DNA of 64,000 nt from Lantana camara (taxonomy: Eukaryota; Streptophyta; Magnoliopsida; Lamiales; Verbenaceae). The stretch covers positions 14,963,001-15,027,000 of the forward strand of contig CM074856.1 of assembly GCA_037501455.1 (NCBI GenBank), in the 5' to 3' direction. This document shows positions 33,581 through 45,949 of this stretch, one piece after another. The position numbers were made by a program, and so were the translations under genes. Under the pieces are notes generated by a model. The model was given only the letters and a program-made list of their open reading frames with translations, was not told the DNA's origin and did not search any database. The stretch's first letter is position 1; each line of letters opens with the position of its first letter.

Positions 33581-34353
33581 TAGTTTTGCCGGTGCAGCAT
33601 CCTAGACGTACATAGTATTCATGTTGAAACTTGTGACGTATTTTTGTCAATTTATCCGTCATCATGTTTCTTTTTCTAGGGATTTATTTAATTCAAGTTT
33701 CATAAGGTCTTTGAATCAATCCCCAAATTAGTCTTCGAAAAGTGTTTTTCCTAAGTTAGTGTTAATACTTCGCGTAAACTCAATAACTCCACTACATTAT
33801 TAAAACTCTACTAAGATTCATAGAGTATCTTAACAATCATATTCAGCTGTCATCTCGAATGACACCCCTGTTATCTCAAATGATTCCCCTGGTTATAAAA
33901 GCTCACCTCCGAGTTTAGTTTCACCAATCCTTTCTTAGATTTATTCTACGACAACTCAATATATATTTTTCTTTTATCTGTGTTTTTTGTCTTAACTAAT
34001 TAGTGTTGAGGTTTCAGTTAACTCTTTTATGTAGCAAAGAGTAACACTTCTAAGTTTCATAACATTTTGATATCTCCACCGTTTTCATGTTTTCCAAAGA
34101 CTTCAGAGCTTCAAGATCAAGACAATTCATGCATGATATTCTGATAACATATTACTTTGAATTTTGCGATAAAAGCTCTCTTTGAGGCCGTTTGACACTC
34201 GTAAGCCATCGAAAATTTCGTTCAGTTTGAGCATCAACAATTTTGTCCGAAACCTGAAGTGCGAATTGATAACTTCTGAGCACGGTCCACATATTCATGT
34301 CTTATACAGTAGCGTGTACATACATCGGTTTTTTCTAAATTTTCTATCATATT
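33581..34353. other. No gene seen
   Basis: AT-rich sequence with a TATAAAAG-like box near 33893 but no reading frame or known family attached. Possible decayed LTR or element interior. Confidence 0.3.
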
Positions 34354-36470
34354 TCAGTACATTCGTGAGCAAGCTATCATGTTAGCAAGCCACAAGAAAA
34401 TCTTGAACTTTTGCAATTCATTTCCAATTTTTCTCCCATGTCTCATCTGACACCATAAGTAGACTATAACCATTTTATAGGACAATTTGTCGTTAGTTGA
34501 CCCAATCCAAACTCTCTTATCTCCGTTATCATATAATGCAATTAGGATATTAAGTATCTCATCCACCACCTCCTTGGGCAATACTGTTTTCAGCTTATCC
34601 AAGTTTTAGTTTTTATTTGTGACAATGGATTACATACTACAAGATCTTTATCCTTCTCATGAATCTTATCTCCAAAGATGGCCTCTAGTTTGCCTTGTGA
34701 TAACCATGTATCATTCTATAAAGACATTCATTCAACTGCTTCTAACTATTCCCTTTCATGCTTGGGAAGCCATAAGTTGAGGCTTATGTTCAAGAATGTC
34801 CCCTGACCCTTTTTAAATATTCTTATCTTATATATCTAGTTTCACACCATCATCTCTTTATTGAGCATTCTCCAACCCGTTTTAGTGAGCATCACTATAT
34901 TTCTTTTCGGCCTTCTCTAAAACTCAATCCGTCATCTCGCTTGTTTCTAATCACCTTTTTCCACCCTACAAAATGGGTATGTTTCTTTGTTATATCAGTG
35001 GCCTAAAAAAAGTTGTGTTGGAGTTGATCAATTTTAACGCACACGTGATTGGGGAGCCAATTTGTGTGCTTGTGGTAGATGGGGATCGAGCTCGTGATGG
35101 ATTGAATAAAGTCATTCATCCGAAAAGGTTTGTCGTTTTGGCTTCCTATTCCAAGAGATGTTTTTCGAATCTCTTAATCACAATCTAAAAATGCTCATTA
35201 TAGTTTATGCCAAAGTCCATCCGTAGCCCCAAATAGTTCCTTAAGTTCTCTGTATTTTCCATGCTCAAAATTCTAGTAACCTGCTACTTTAAGTCGTTTG
35301 ACACATAAGGTGTGATCATCACATGCGATTTACTGAAGTTTAAACTAATGTTTGTAGTTTATTCAGGTTTTATTTTTTATCTGTGCCTATGAGATTACAT
35401 ATCATAAGATCTTTATCCTCTTCATGAATGTTATCTCCAAAGATGTCCGCTAGTTTGCCTTGTGATAGTCATCTATCGTTCCATAAAGACATCCCTTCAC
35501 CGTTCTCCATACCCCATTTACAAAATGGCTCCACCATTCAAGTGCTTCTAACTATCCCCTTTCATGCTCGGAAAATCATAAATTGAGGCTTATATTCGAT
35601 CAAGAATGTCCTCCCCTTTTAAGAATTTTTTTCTTATGTATCTAGTTTCACACCATCGTCTCCTTGTTGAGCATTCTCCATCTCGTTTTAGCGAGTATCG
35701 CTATATTTCTTTTTGGGCTTATCTAAGACCAAATCCACCTACTCACTTCTTTCTAGACACCTTCTTCCACCCTACAAAATGGGTTTGTTTCTTTGTTATA
35801 TCAATCTACTAAAAAAAGTTGTGCTTGAGTCGATCAAGTTTATCGCACACGTGATTGGAGAGCCAATTTGTGTGCATGTGGTAGATGGAGATCGAGATCA
35901 TGATGGACTAAATAAGTGTCGTTCTTTCGAAAAGGTTTGTCGTATTGACTTTCTATCCCAAGAGGTGCTTTTCGACTCTGTTAATCACAATCGAGCAATG
36001 CTCATTATAGTTTCAGCTAAAGTTCATCTGCACCCCCAAATAGTTCCTTTCGTTGTCTGTACTTTTCATTCTAGAGTTCTACTAACCTACTACTTTAAAT
36101 CATTTGATACATAAGGTACGAACAACACATGTGATTTGCTGAAGTTTTAATTTGAGGCCCAACACCCTGCGAAACGCCTCAACCACACTTTGACGGGACT
36201 TTGCTCCATCCACGGTAGTTTTGGCTCAAGCTAATACCAAAACTCATCACCTATTCAATGGTACCTCCACTCATGAATGTTTGGTGTAGTACTCCCATGT
36301 GTGTGGCTTCAGTTGATCATTACTGGTTGCATTCATTGCCTATTTTGAGAGCATTCGTTTGGTTCCACCTTCTTGTTATGGTTGAGAGATGAAAGAAATG
36401 TGTATGATTATCCCTAAATTGGAGTCAATTATTCTCGACTCTTAAAACCAACTAATTTCTTAATTAACTA
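34354..36470 (-). pseudogene. L1-type LINE ORF2, C-terminal half, rearranged
   Basis: Minus strand. The 36200-36460 part matches 5620-5860 of the first LINE. A deletion joins it to the later region (LNFS.., YVSNDLK, ILSMENTENLRNYLG-type text at 35200-35340 and 36050-36130). At 34380-34600 the RT-linked zinc-binding region is visible (KRVWIGSTNDKLSYK, YLWCQMRHGRKIGNELQKFK, IFLWLANM). Many stops and shifts. An internal stretch is duplicated in tandem. LINE ORF2 supplies RT and endonuclease for target-primed insertion; this copy is dead. Confidence 0.78.
34620..36130. repeat. Tandem duplication of about 0.77-0.81 kb within the LINE
   Basis: 34620-35345 and 35380-36130 align. TCCAAAGATG recurs at 34671 and 35436, CCACCCTACAAAATGGGT at 34961 and 35767, and the GTGATTGG.GAGCCAATTTGTGTG block in both. 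The copies have diverged clearly, and one has about 40 bp extra near 35495-35540. Confidence 0.75.
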
Positions 36471-36479
36471 ACTTATATT

Positions 36480-38636
36480 ATAAAATTTGAATACAATTAA
36501 TTAATATATTAATATTAAAACAATCATTAAAGTAGAGTTTATTATTAAAATGAATATTGAGATAATATTAAATTAATTATTAATAATATTTAAAAAATAA
36601 TTAATAAAAAATTTATCGGCATCATCATAACATTAGTAAATATGTAAAAGTTCTTTTAAAATTAGAATAAAATTAAATAAATCTATTTCTTGTGAAAAAT
36701 GAGAATATAACAATGAAAAGATAGTTAAAATAAAAAATCATAAATAAGTATAAAAATATGTCAAAATTTTATAATAAAATATAATAAACGCATGAATATC
36801 TAAAACTAACTACCTAATAAATAATTTAATAATAAAATATTGTGATAAATCTAAAATTAATAAACTTTTCTTAATTAAATTACATAATTAACAAATAAGC
36901 ATTGACAAATAAATTAATAAAAAAAATTTAAACAAATGAATATTAATGTTTGAATAGTGAAATAGTAGTTTGAAGAAATAAAAATTAGAAATATTATAAA
37001 TCTAAAACTACATGCAAAGTAAATGTCACTCCTTTCAAAATCATAAAAGAAAATTAAATAAGATAAATAAATGATATAAACAAATTTAAAAATAAAAGGT
37101 AAATTTTACGGTTCACCAAAATTATTACTGTAAGAGAATTATAAAAAGTAAAAGTAATCAAAATAAATTGATAGGTAATGAACTAAATAGAATTGAAAGA
37201 AGAATTCAATATTCAACTATAAAATTCAAAATAACAATGAACTAAATAAAAAGAATAAGAGACAACACAACATATGTGAGAATGAAATAACATATAAAAT
37301 ACTCAATAAATTTGAATGAAGATGGCAAAAACAAAACATAAAAAAAGAGTAATTATTTAAATATTGGAGATAATATGGAGGGTTGATGAGAAATTTAAAT
37401 TGACGTTTAATTAAAAATTGTAAAAAATAAATATATAATCGAAGGTAATGAATAATTATGTAACTTAAAAGAAATACTGAATTTATATTGTTGTTATAAA
37501 TACAAGAATAATTATTAATTAAATAAATAAAAAACTATAAAATTTTAATTAAAAGAATATAAAATATAAAAAGAAAATCTATCGAAAGAAAGGAGTATTT
37601 AAGGAAAGAAATATCTCCAGAGTCTTAAAAAAAAATGTTTTATTTTTTTGATATAATTCAGATTTACTTATTTTTTATTTTGTAATTTTTTTAATATTCA
37701 TTTATAAATATTTATATCTATTAATTAATCAATTCATGCAAACGCATGGGATTCATGTTAAATCCAAAGTCATTTATAAGATAACTAGGACATCAACGGA
37801 CCTCTAGACTAGGGCAACTATGAATCATATGTCTTGATAGCCACACAGCACGGGCCTTACGAGGGCTAGATTGACATATTTAGCCAACCGACCATTTTTA
37901 TTAATCTATCAATATTAAATAACTTATAAATGTTATTAATTAGTATATATTATTAATTCTTTGTATAAATACTCTGTATAATTGTGAAAAAATATATTTA
38001 CATCATATAATTAAATAACAATAAAATTAATTAAGAAAACATATTTGGATGCAAATTAATGAATCAAAATTTGCGAATTCGTTGTTTATAGTGCTGCAAG
38101 GTTTAATAGGACATCTTCCGAGGTATAACGATTCTTCAATAATAAAAGGAATCACTCCTCTTAATTATTTCGCCGAACTAAATTAATTAGAAATTTTTCT
38201 TACGATACAATAAGTATAATGAGCAAGTTTATAGTGAACATGCTTCTATGAATCTGTAAGTGCTTAAATGAGTTATATGCGCTCCTATTTATAGATAATG
38301 ATATATTTTTTTTAAATAAATGTTTATCTTTTTGTTAGAAATAATTAAGTATGAGACACAGTTTAAAAGAATGTCTCGAAAATTGCTGAAGCACTTTTCC
38401 CATTCAAATGATGCAACCTTTCAAATAAAGGTATCTTTTCAAGTTGCATAATATTTTTCTAACAAATATGCTGAAAAGGCATCTTTCTAATTGGCACTTC
38501 TTCGTTAAGATAAGCTGATTTTCTTAATTAATATTAAAAGTTGCATCTTAAGCCTAAATGGTGGGATTAACAATGAAGGAGTGCATTCTTTCATACCCCT
38601 ATTTGAACCTATGTCATTAAGAAAATATATATTATC

Positions 38637-38645
<9 letters not shown>
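36480..38645. other. Very AT-rich stretch, no gene seen
   Basis: 36480-37740 is extremely AT-rich with many A-runs and no coding signal. Around 37740-37780 is a CATGCAAACGCATGGG segment that could be a decayed element end. Near 38285-38295 the minus strand has TATAAATAGGAGCGC, which may mark a decayed LTR promoter, but I could not find LTR ends. Confidence 0.35.
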
Positions 38646-38649
<4 letters not shown>

Positions 38650-38667
<18 letters not shown>

Positions 38668-38670
38668 TAT
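38650..38670. repeat. (AT)n microsatellite
   Basis: About ten AT units following a poly-A run. Confidence 0.85.
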
Positions 38671-38795
38671 GTTGGGACCAGACCAATAGGCCCATAAAGG
38701 CTATGGTCCTAACTTCAGTTCGGATGCTAACGTTGGGAGCAGACTCATAGGCCCATAAGAAGATTTGGTCTTAAGATTAGTTCGGATTAAACTTA
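38671..38795. repeat. Imperfect tandem pair of about 62 bp
   Basis: Two units starting GTTGGGA.CAGAC and containing ATAGGCCCATAA, TGGTC and AGTTCGGAT, directly after the AT microsatellite. No function is evident. Confidence 0.7.
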
Positions 38796-39855
38796 GCAAA
38801 TAGCAATTAGGCCTGCTCGTTAGAGAGTAAGCGAGCAGGATTAGTTGGACGAATGAGTATCTTAACATAAAATGTTCAACACAGAAGAAACTGATAAGGG
38901 ATAGGAATAAATCTAGCTCTTATTCAATTTTAAGTAGCTTTCAATGTCGGAATATCTACAGGTAATGTGCATGTGTTTTTAATAAGAGTAAATTAGTCTT
39001 TCCATTATTTTAGTCATTGTCTAAAAAATTAGGTTCTATAATTGGTAAATTAGGGTTGAAAATTTCTCAAATTTTATTTTCTTAAGACCGTGAAACACAA
39101 TAATCCATACAAGTTTTTAAATTATTTGATCGATCCAATGTGTGCTGCAATTATTTGATACATCCGCATCTTTTTAAAATGATTTGATCTATTATTCTGC
39201 TCTTTTCGTTCTTTCTTCATTCCACTTCATTTTTTTGTCCTCAAGACGGGGTATTAATGAGTAAGATCATTATTTTGTTTAGTTTCTATATTTATTAATC
39301 TATTATATTGAATAGAGAGAATTTGATATGAAAGGTTATGGATCACAGTTTGTGGAAGTGAAATAGAAACTTTTCAAACTAGAACGTATTCAATCAGATA
39401 GTTTCTTTTTTAACACTAGAACTTATCCAGTTAGATAATTTATAATTACATATATCTTTTCGACATATTATCTCAGAATAAAGTGATTAGAAGATTGAAA
39501 AAGAATGAGACATATTATCTTATAGTCAAGTGATCAGAAGATTGAAAAAGAACGAGAAAATAAGAATTGTGGTTGCCTTCTATCATATTAAAACTTTAAA
39601 GAATGACAAAAATAATGTAAAAATTAATTCGTTTTTATTAAAAACATGTGTACATTGCGTGTGGAGTATTCAGTCACTGGACAATCACTTAAAATCTGAA
39701 TAACCACTTGAATTAGACGGAGATGGGGTTTTGTAAATATTGATTTGATGGGATGGTGGTTTACAACAAAAATAAATTCGGATGACAAAGTATAAAAATG
39801 GGCCCAGTTTGAATGATAAAAAAATATTTATCTCTATCTCTCTCTATATATATGA
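38796..39855. other. No gene seen
   Basis: AT-rich spacer on both strands. A short local duplication around ATTGAAAAAGAA..GAGA (39490-39560) is the only structure noticed. Confidence 0.35.
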
Positions 39856-39859
39856 TATA

Positions 39860-40585
39860 TGGTATCCAGATCTGACTTGGTGAGTTGGCTACTGACTTAT
39901 ACACCTAATCACCACCAAAGAATTTGTAAAAATGGATGCTTTGGATCTCTTTAGAATCTGAAAAGATGAGGATGAGCAAACGTAAGTTCAAATACCAAAA
40001 CGGAAAATAGGAGTTTGGATCCCTTATGGCCTTCCGAGGCTTAAGACTGTCAGATTGGCCGACTGGATATCGATAGAAAGAGGTAAGTGAGAGAGTATTT
40101 AATGTGGTAACATTGTCTTACCTGAGAAATAAATGAGGGGATATTTATAGGAAAAATGCTTGTGTGTGCTTAATATACATTCTCAACTGTGCATCTAATG
40201 CACGGTATGGTATAGGTAAGCAGCAGCATAGCTCCCTAAATGTGCTTTGTCAGGAGAATAGCAGGGTATGACAAGTATTTAATGCGCCTGCAGGAGGAAT
40301 GTCCTGCATTAAATGCTGCTTCTGTAACTAATATCCTGGACAAAATAAGTCTTCCGCTCGAGGGAGTCTTAGCCAAGCTAGTAGCATTGAGGAGATGTCT
40401 CATACTATACGTGTTGGGTTGCGAACAGGGTATGGGGTCGGAGCATCCGACGTAGAGTAGATGTCCAGCGAGGCTCCCAAATTATCGCCATGTGACGACA
40501 CGTGACATCAACTGACAGTTCGAGATAATTCCCTGTCAATATAATTGTGTCATTATTCAATTTAATATTTATCAATATTCCAACA
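39860..40585 (-). mobile_element. Possible solo LTR (ends not resolved)
   Basis: On the minus strand a TATAAATATCCCC box lies near 40150. Sequences such as GCATTTAATGCAGGACATTC and GCATTAAATACTTGTCA lie upstream, similar in style to plant gypsy LTR promoters. One end could be CCAACA at 40580-40585. I did not find a matching opposite end or target duplication. Confidence 0.3.
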
Positions 40586-40974
40586 TTAATTAGGTATGAT
40601 CTAGTGGTTTAATGCTTCAATAAGATTAGTTTGACTTTCTTTTAGAATACAAAAGATACCTCTTCTCATTATTTTTAAATGGAAGGTAAGTATATCATAA
40701 TCAAAATTGCACTACCAAATGATGTAATTTAACCGTTCAGTGTTATACTAATTTAATGAGCTAGAGATTTTATATTTAATTCTTTGAAAAGACAATGATT
40801 ATTAATAGAAATTTATTAATACAATCCACTTCAAACCCACATGGGATATAGAACCAATTACTAATAAAGATAGTTTTAAACTATATTAGTTATGTCGTCT
40901 CAAATATTGAATGGGGAATATAAACAAGGGGTTTTCTTTGAAAACTCCCTATGAGTTGAAATTTTTTTTGTTTG

Positions 40975-43830
40975 TGTAGCACCCGCACGGTGGGTCACCA
41001 CATCCCCCGCACCAAGGTTCGATCCACATACCAAATGGAGAGTCCGTACATAAACCAAACAGTGGCGAACGGGAGACCGACAGACACACACCTAAGCTAG
41101 GCGGAACATAGACCCTGAACAAACAAATCCAAGCTACAAGAATGCGGAAGCAGGAAAGTAAGCCATGCAAAATTGAAACATTCATAAGTCCCGAATAATA
41201 CATATAAATTCAACGGGTTCAAATAGCATAAATACCTAATCCCGAATAATACATTTCAATTCATATTTAAATTCCAAATATAACATTTGTACAAATCTTA
41301 TACATAAGCCGAAGGAAAGGAATGCGAATTCAAGACCACCTACTAAACGAAAGACTCGAGAGACAGACTCCAAAGGACAGACACACTCCGCCTAGCACAA
41401 ACTCCAAGCAAAACCTGCAAACTAAACAAAAAAGGGGAGGGGTCAGTCTAAACTCGACTAGTGAGGGATTAACACACGCACACTATAAATATAAGAGCAA
41501 AGCATGTACAAAATCATAATGTTCATAAACTCAGTGATAGTTTTTGCACATTAAGTCATTTTTTCCCGTGATACATACATATAGGTCACTTTAATAAAGC
41601 TAAACAAAACAACTTAACTAACTAAACAATTTTATAAAACTTACTCACTCTTAGCATATTCGGAACTTAGCTTAGCTTATTAAAACATTCCAAATATTAT
41701 CTTAATTTAAAATCTATCCCTGTTTCACGAACCTTAACATAACAGACGTATCATATAGAACTCGGCGGGTACGAGCTCGGACTCCTCCAAACTCCTCAGA
41801 ACATAACATAACAGAAACATAACAGAAAACTTACAGACATAGCATATCATATCATACCATCCTCATCAACTCCGGGTGATGAAAGGGTGTATACGCCCTA
41901 ACCATCCATTCAAACGAGAGGAGCGCAAGCACTCAACCCTCAGGATTCCTTTCCCCACCAAACCTCCTGGTGAGTTCAGGGTTAATCCTCTTCTGACAGA
42001 TGGAGACTATGCCAAGGCCGAGCCCGACGGCCCAATTTCGCCCGGGATTCCTAACCCACAGTCTCCGGGGCCCAACATATACATAACAGATCATTCACAT
42101 ATCCCCGCTACAACATTGACAGACAGACGGACATAACTTATACATAAATACATATACATACCACTTTCTGTTTTATTCATACTCGGTCCTTTTCAGACTT
42201 AGCTCATGAGAAACACACGGTTAGAAGCATAGCTTCACGTGGCAAGACACAACAAATCATTCCAAAACAAGCATACATAGGCTTGTACATTGCTTAACAT
42301 ACTTGCAAACCTTTGACATATCCAACAAATACATATTTCACACTTATTTATATAAATATAGGGCTTATTAAATCACATGCAATTAAAACTGAGCACATTG
42401 CATTAAGGTTTAACTATATCCTAACCTCACCTTACACCGAAGAGGCCAAAGACACGACGTTTGATCCACCCCGGAACCAACACGGCCAACAAAACACCAC
42501 CTCGGGTGCACCTGAACAAACTGAACACAAAAATAGGACTTAGACCCAAGAATGAATCACATAGACGCACGGCGTATGCTTATGATTGGCATGAAGTCAT
42601 GGATCACGTATACATGCATAAATCATTCATTTAAAAGCATATAATTGCACACAAAATACATTTCACGCTATTAAAGAAGCATACTATAAGGTTTGGGACG
42701 AAGAGTGCATAATTAGCTTGCATAAAATACTCATCCTTAAATATTAAAATTACATTTCATGCATATAACATAGCATATAATGCAAATTCATATCAAAACA
42801 TGCAAATTAATTAAGGTACAAATAATTAAGAGGCGAAAGAAATCAACTAAAAGCATAAAATATCAAACCTACACTCAAGACAACGGGAATGGCCATTCCA
42901 GTCATAAGGCAAAATTGGGAAGGGCCATTCCCACGAGCGCTGCCCCGGAAGGGCCATTTCGAGTTGAAGCACAAAACGGGAATGGCCATTCCCATACTCG
43001 GATGGGAAGGGCCGTTCCGGCCTGACCTCCTCGAAAAAACAGAGCAGAAGCAGCTATGGCGTAGGGAAACAACACCACCACACACACACAACCACAAACA
43101 ACAACAAAATCATGCAAAATTAACACAATAAAGTATATTTAATATAATTACACTTAAGAGCTCACGAAACGAGCTTAAACATGCCCAACTCCCGACCCGA
43201 CACTATTCATCATCACCCCAATTAGCCACATAACACGTATCCGAGGCACGAAAGAGACATTAAATTAAAGCACGTAACGAAAGGATCACAAATCTTACCT
43301 TGGGTCGTCGATCGGACGGTTGGATCTCAAGGCTTGATGGCCAAAAATGGGGGAAAAGCTTCTCTCCTCTCTTCCTCCTTGGCTGCTAGTCGAAATGGGG
43401 AGAGACAAGGGAGGCTTGGCCCTTTTTAGGGCTGGTCAGACGGGTCAGTTAAAACGGGTAGGGTCAAACGGTATCCGATCCATTCGGATCAGATTTTAAA
43501 ACGGTAGGGCTAACAAATGGCTTTAGAAATTAAATGGTTAATTCATTGAATCCGAATCATCGAAACGAACTCAATGGTAGGGTCGAAATTCTAATTCGAA
43601 TTCCCGAGCTCAGCTAGCCACGAAGGCTCAAACGTCCTAATTTCAATTAGGTCCCTAAATTGCAGATATTGGGCAATTGAGTCCAAAACATTTAATTAAA
43701 TACTAAAGCACACATAATAAATTAAATTCACATTGACACGTAAGCATACGAGTCACATAATTTACAAAAATATAGAATTAAACTCTCTCGTGACGCCGTA
43801 CCTGGAATGCCGAAGAGACGGGGCGTCACA
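40975..43830 (-). mobile_element. Solo LTR (family 2, Ty3/gypsy-like) with palindrome cluster
   Basis: 2,856 bp. On the minus strand it runs TGTGACGCCCCG...GGGTGCTACA. It is flanked by perfect GTTTG duplications (40970-40974 and 43831-43835). The ends resemble those of element E (TGTAACGCCCCG...GGGTGCTACA), so the two are related families. At 42885-43022 five GGGAA.GGCC.TTCCC palindromes are clustered, as in E. No internal domain is attached. Confidence 0.85.
42885..43022. repeat. Five clustered GGGAAnGGCCnTTCCC palindromes
   Basis: Near-perfect 14-16-bp inverted repeats spaced about 25-40 bp within the family-2 solo LTR. The same motif forms a seven-copy cluster in the LTR of element E (46736-46985). 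Confidence 0.8.
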
Positions 43831-44519
43831 GTTTGCTCCCCATTTTCAAAATTATTCCTCTTAACTCTCCAGATGAGAATCGTAATTTCCGTTTAGTCCC
43901 CATTTTGGACAGCACATATGACGTATTGCGAAAAAATATACAACATTTGGGGATTTAAGTACGTGATTCTTGAGTTTTTATACTACATCTGTACAAAATG
44001 GGGAGTAAACGGAAATTATGATTCTCATCTGGGGAGTGAAGATGAATAATTTTAAAAATGGGGAGCAAATAGAAATTTGAGTCCCTATTTCCAATGTTTT
44101 TAAAACCGGACCAGAGGGCGAACCGGTGGCCTTACCGGTTACCGATCGGATCGGTTCGACCGGTTCAACCAACGATCGAACCGCTATGACGTCATAAATA
44201 AATAAATATTATTTTATTAAATATAAATATATTTATATAATATTATAAAATTATAAAATAGATTTAAAATTCAAATACTTGAAAAAAAATTAATAGTTTT
44301 TAACAAATATCTAGCAATTCTAAGATATATTTAAGAATATACTAAAAAAAATTAAGACTATACTTAATTTATTTTTGTTGTTGCGAAACAAGCAAAGCCT
44401 ATTTGTTCTTTTATTTTAAGAATATACTTAATTTATAAAATAAAAGAACAAAATTTTTATTTAGAAAGATCTCAATAAGAAAAAAATTGAAGATATATAT
44501 ATATATATAAAAAAATCGG

Positions 44520-45600
44520 TCCGAAGAGCCGTGGGGTTAGAGCGAGGACCCCCCTCCCCCCCCATCCATTAAGCACAAAGGCGGGAAAAACCAAACATAG
44601 GCACAAAGCCGGGAAAAACCAAACAAAGGCACAAAGCCAATCGTCCAAAAGGAAAAACCAACAAAAATGCTCACAGAACAAAATATAACTGAGAATCCTA
44701 CGCTTAAACTTAATATCACACCCCCAAAAAGTCCCATTCGAGGACAAAGAAAAACTCATAGCTACGACAACCGAGCTAGCAACCATCACCCAGGTTACGA
44801 CAACCGAGTCAACCACCGGTTCATAAGAGAAATTCAGACTAACCTTGAACAGTGGCTTATTCCCAATTCGGACTAACCAAGGAGTGCTACTTAAAACCCA
44901 GTTCGGACTAACCATGAGTCGAGTGAAATACAGCATTTGGGGTGACTCCACAAAGTTCCCACCATAACCAATGCCTACGTAGACTATTCGCTCATAATTG
45001 CAACATAAACAGCATAACCAAAGCTGCTGCTCATCACCGTTGATATCCCACACATTATATCCCCATCTAGGTAAGCTCCAGATAATATGAAGTTCCTGCA
45101 TTAGCACCTTACAACCAAGATCAAATGCAATATGCCTATTTAAATTAACATAGATAATCAGTTCTGCAAAGCACTCATGAATATTCCAAAAAGGCTTGAT
45201 AAAATTACTTGGATTCATAGTAAGCGTATTGCAGGGAGCTCCCATTTATCAAGCCTCATCATGCCACTAATCTCTCTCGGAAGAGGTTCTTCAGGGAATT
45301 TCCAGCTTTGTTGAGAAATAACACCTCGATTAGCTAGAAAATCAGTTATACCATTTCCCTCTCTGAATATATGTGTCAACCTTAACTGCACTTGGTTTTC
45401 CAAAGTTCTGAACTGTAGCATGAGGTGTTGAATTTGCAAATTTCCAGCCCGACCTCTCCGGAGTATATCAATCGCGACCTTCGCATCAACTTCCACCCAC
45501 AAGTTTCTACATCCTATTTTGGCCGCTTCTCGTATTCCCTCAAAAATTGCCATAAGTTTCAGCTGTAATATTTGTACCTACTCCGATTCCTCTACTGTAA
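44520..45600 (-). pseudogene. LINE 3' fragment with C-terminal RNase H domain
   Basis: Minus strand 45600-45215 encodes an RNase H of the type found at the C-terminus of plant L1 elements: MAIFEGIREAAKIGCRNLWV, VEVDAKVAIDILRRG, LTHIFREGNGITDFLANRG. The N-terminal strand with the first Asp is missing or out of frame. Downstream to about 44520 is probable 3' untranslated LINE sequence. A 257-codon frame there has odd composition and no family resemblance, and I do not treat it as a gene. RNase H would degrade RNA in the RNA-DNA hybrid. Confidence 0.75.
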
Positions 45601-45949
45601 GCGGTAAGTACCTATAAATTAAGGGATACGTATCTATAAATTTCATTTATTTCTACAAAAAAATGGATGTAATTTTAGTAAATTTATGTCACTTGTATAA
45701 AAGTACGTATTGGACACGATTTTTTCTCAATTTTGTAGTTAATTTTTTCAAATTTTCTTTTAATGTTCTTCCTCTCAATGATTCATAGATCTTATTTTTA
45801 TCTTTTGCGCGAGTCTCTCCATTTTAAAGAACAAAACAGTTCATCTTCTGTGTGAATTTCTTAATCCTCAAAGAACAAAACAAATCTGTTTACTTTCAGT
45901 TTTCTCCCTGCCTTTTGTGCCTGAATTTCTCAAGAAAAAAATCTGCGGT

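Larger units (their letters stand above)
40948..44088. mobile_element. MITE with about 100-bp inverted repeats, split by a solo LTR
   Basis: Removing the LTR insertion leaves about 280 bp. The left arm (40948-40974 plus 43836-43920) and the right arm (about 43985-44088, reverse complement) match over about 95 bp: TTTGCTCCCCATTTT, CCAGATGAGAATC.TAATTTCC, CCCCATTTTG.ACAG. The outer ends have TGAGTTGAAATTT against ACTCAAATTTC. This structure suggests a Mutator-like or related MITE; the outer target duplication is unclear. Confidence 0.65.

Noticed and set aside
33893..33905. TATAAAAG box as promoter of a host gene
   Set aside because: No reading frame or exon-like sequence follows on either strand.
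41005..41030. AGGTTCGATCC resembling a tRNA T-arm
   Set aside because: No acceptor stem, D-arm or anticodon arm around it; it is part of the family-2 LTR.
44472..45245. 257-codon minus-strand frame rich in Phe, Leu, Trp and Cys
   Set aside because: Lies downstream of the LINE RNase H fragment, has poly-G/C and (TA)n-derived tails and no family resemblance; most likely LINE 3' untranslated sequence.
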